Assembly (NCBI GenBank): GCA_944381325.1
Contig: CALWKS010000001.1
Location: forward strand, 186,001 to 250,000
Source of the DNA: an uncultured Christensenellaceae bacterium
GTDB taxonomy: Bacteria > Bacillota > Clostridia > Christensenellales > UBA3700
DNA length: 64,000 bases
Reading direction: 5' to 3'
Within the stretch, counting starts at the first letter, position 1. Each line of letters opens with the position of its first letter. Under the pieces are notes generated by a model, which had not been told where the DNA came from, ran no database searches, and saw only the letters and a program-made list of their open reading frames with translations. A program made the translations under genes and the position numbers. Below are positions 63,115 to 64,000 of this stretch, piece after piece.

Positions 63115-63570
63115 ATGATGATGTCGGGAATGGTAACGCTGACAGTCGACCCCAAGGGCAGACTCAGAATACCGTCCAAGTACAGATCCGCTCTCGGCGG
63201 ACAGGGCAGCGTCATCTACGCGATGATCAACAGCAACGGCTGTCTGAACATTATCTCCCAGGAAAAGGCAAACGAGATCATCTCCAAACTTTCAAAAGTC
63301 GTTTCGATTGCGGTAACAGAGAGATCTACGGCAGCAAGACTTATCCTCAGCAGCGTATGCGAACTTAAAGAGGACGGGCAGGACAGATTCACGTTGCCCC
63401 CGATGCTTAAGAAGTTTGCAGGCATCAACAAGAACGTCGTCTTTGCAGGTATGGGCAATTCGCTTGAACTGTGGGACGCAGACAAGTGGGACGAGTTGCA
63501 TAACATTGTTGCCAATCCCGACGAGTTCCGTGCGGCAGTCGCAAGCCTCGAAGACATTCTTACGATATGA
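63115..63570 (+). CDS. mraZ: Transcriptional regulator MraZ
   Basis: 151 residues. AAAGGAGGT (63098-63106) sets the start at ATG 63115, followed by two more ATGs in frame; an out-of-frame ATG at 63108 is ignored. Two AbrB-like halves carry the [16 protein letters not shown] and [15 protein letters not shown] elements (MraZ consensus D.KGR). It forms a ring that binds TGGGN repeats ahead of its own operon and controls the division and cell-wall cluster. Its stop overlaps rsmH by four bases. Confidence 0.95.
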   Translation: MMMSGMVTLTVDPKGRLRIPSKYRSALGGQGSVIYAMINSNGCLNIISQEKANEIISKLSKVVSIAVTERSTAARLILSSVCELKEDGQDRFTLPPMLKKFAGINKNVVFAGMGNSLELWDADKWDELHNIVANPDEFRAAVASLEDILTI

Positions 63571-64000
63571 CGCAGTTCGCACACGTTCCGGTAATGCCGA
63601 GAGAGGTGATAGAGGGGTTGAACATAAGACCCGACGGAATTTATCTCGATTGTACGCTCGGCGGCGGAGGACACAGTGAGTTGATTTTGAAAAAGCTGAC
63701 GACGGGCAGACTTATCGCAACCGATAAAGACGAAGAAGCGCTCGCGTTTGCAAAAGAAAGGCTGAAAGAGTACGGCGACAAAATAACATTCGTACACAGC
63801 GACTTTAAGAGAGCGGATGAAGTTCTCGATGAACTGAACATTGACAAGATAGACGGCGTCCTTATGGATCTGGGAGTTTCTTCCTACCAGCTGGACGCGG
63901 CGGAAAGAGGTTTTTCCTACCGCTTTGACGCACCTCTCGATATGAGAATGGACAAATCGCAGTTCCTGACGGCGTTCAACGTGGTAAACGAGTATAACGA
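63567..64000 (+). CDS. rsmH: 16S rRNA (cytosine-1402 N4) methyltransferase (partial)
   Basis: The 5' 144 codons; the gene runs off the window. It starts [41 protein letters not shown], with the SAM-binding [31 protein letters not shown], and [32 protein letters not shown], all diagnostic of RsmH (MraW). The ATG overlaps the mraZ stop (ATGA). It methylates C1402 of 16S rRNA. Standard second gene of the dcw cluster. Confidence 0.96.
   Translation, partial: MTQFAHVPVMPREVIEGLNIRPDGIYLDCTLGGGGHSELILKKLTTGRLIATDKDEEALAFAKERLKEYGDKITFVHSDFKRADEVLDELNIDKIDGVLMDLGVSSYQLDAAERGFSYRFDAPLDMRMDKSQFLTAFNVVNEYN

Overview
The window looks like a chromosomal segment of a spore-forming, low-to-mid GC Clostridia-type Firmicute. 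The grounds are strong AGGAGG-type ribosome sites, a T-box leader on thrS, a CIRCE-type operator on groESL, a large Firmicutes-type SRP RNA, single-chain PurL, class II GalT, and several sporulation-flavoured genes (PdaB-type deacetylase, collagen-like surface protein, YtxC-like gene, coat-like protein). I cannot name the genus. Genes are moderately GC-rich and gene deserts are AT-rich. Many promoters match the vegetative -35/-10 consensus with 17-bp spacing, and most transcription units end in clear intrinsic terminators.

Layout. 1-3.5 kb: two near-identical tandem lipoprotein-type genes and a frame-shifted MacB-like ABC transporter. 3.7-8.2 kb: tRNA-Leu, an MscS channel, a GH18 lipoprotein, a small membrane protein and a collagen-like protein. 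8.4-14.1 kb: YtxC-like gene, T-box/thrS, a WYL regulator and glutamate dehydrogenase. 14.6-24.5 kb: a cluster of five DnaA-box-like 9-mers, then purE-C-M-N-H-D-L without purF. 24.6-31.5 kb: YgiQ-type radical SAM protein, recX, NAD(P)HX repair enzyme, a MazF toxin with no antitoxin beside it, and a GPH-family sugar transporter. 31.6-34.1 kb: dnaX-ybaB-recR. 34.1-40.5 kb: divergent galT and galK, then lgt, pncB and a DivIVA-like gene. 40.7-42.7 kb: groESL. 43-50.3 kb: a sparse AT-rich stretch with small or unknown genes, the SRP RNA, pdaB-like and SSB-like genes. 50.4-53.7 kb: yggS-sepF-lspA-rluD. 54-60.2 kb: rqcH divergent from tig-clpP-clpX, then engB. 60.3-62.2 kb: coat-like protein and a phosphoesterase. 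62.6-64 kb: mraZ with paired TGGGA boxes and the start of rsmH, the entry to the division/cell-wall cluster.

Themes: IMP synthesis, recombination and replication support, protein quality control (GroESL, trigger factor, ClpXP, RqcH), galactose use, lipoprotein maturation (Lgt and LspA, both with charged C-terminal tails) and cell division (SepF, DivIVA-like, MraZ/RsmH). I did not find an obvious new multi-gene defence or metabolic system. The most interesting signals are regulatory: the DnaA-box array upstream of purE, three or four genes whose -10 box sits exactly 6 nt before a start codon lacking a ribosome site (predicted leaderless mRNAs), the duplicated MraZ operator region, and an orphan terminator abutting the purE promoter.
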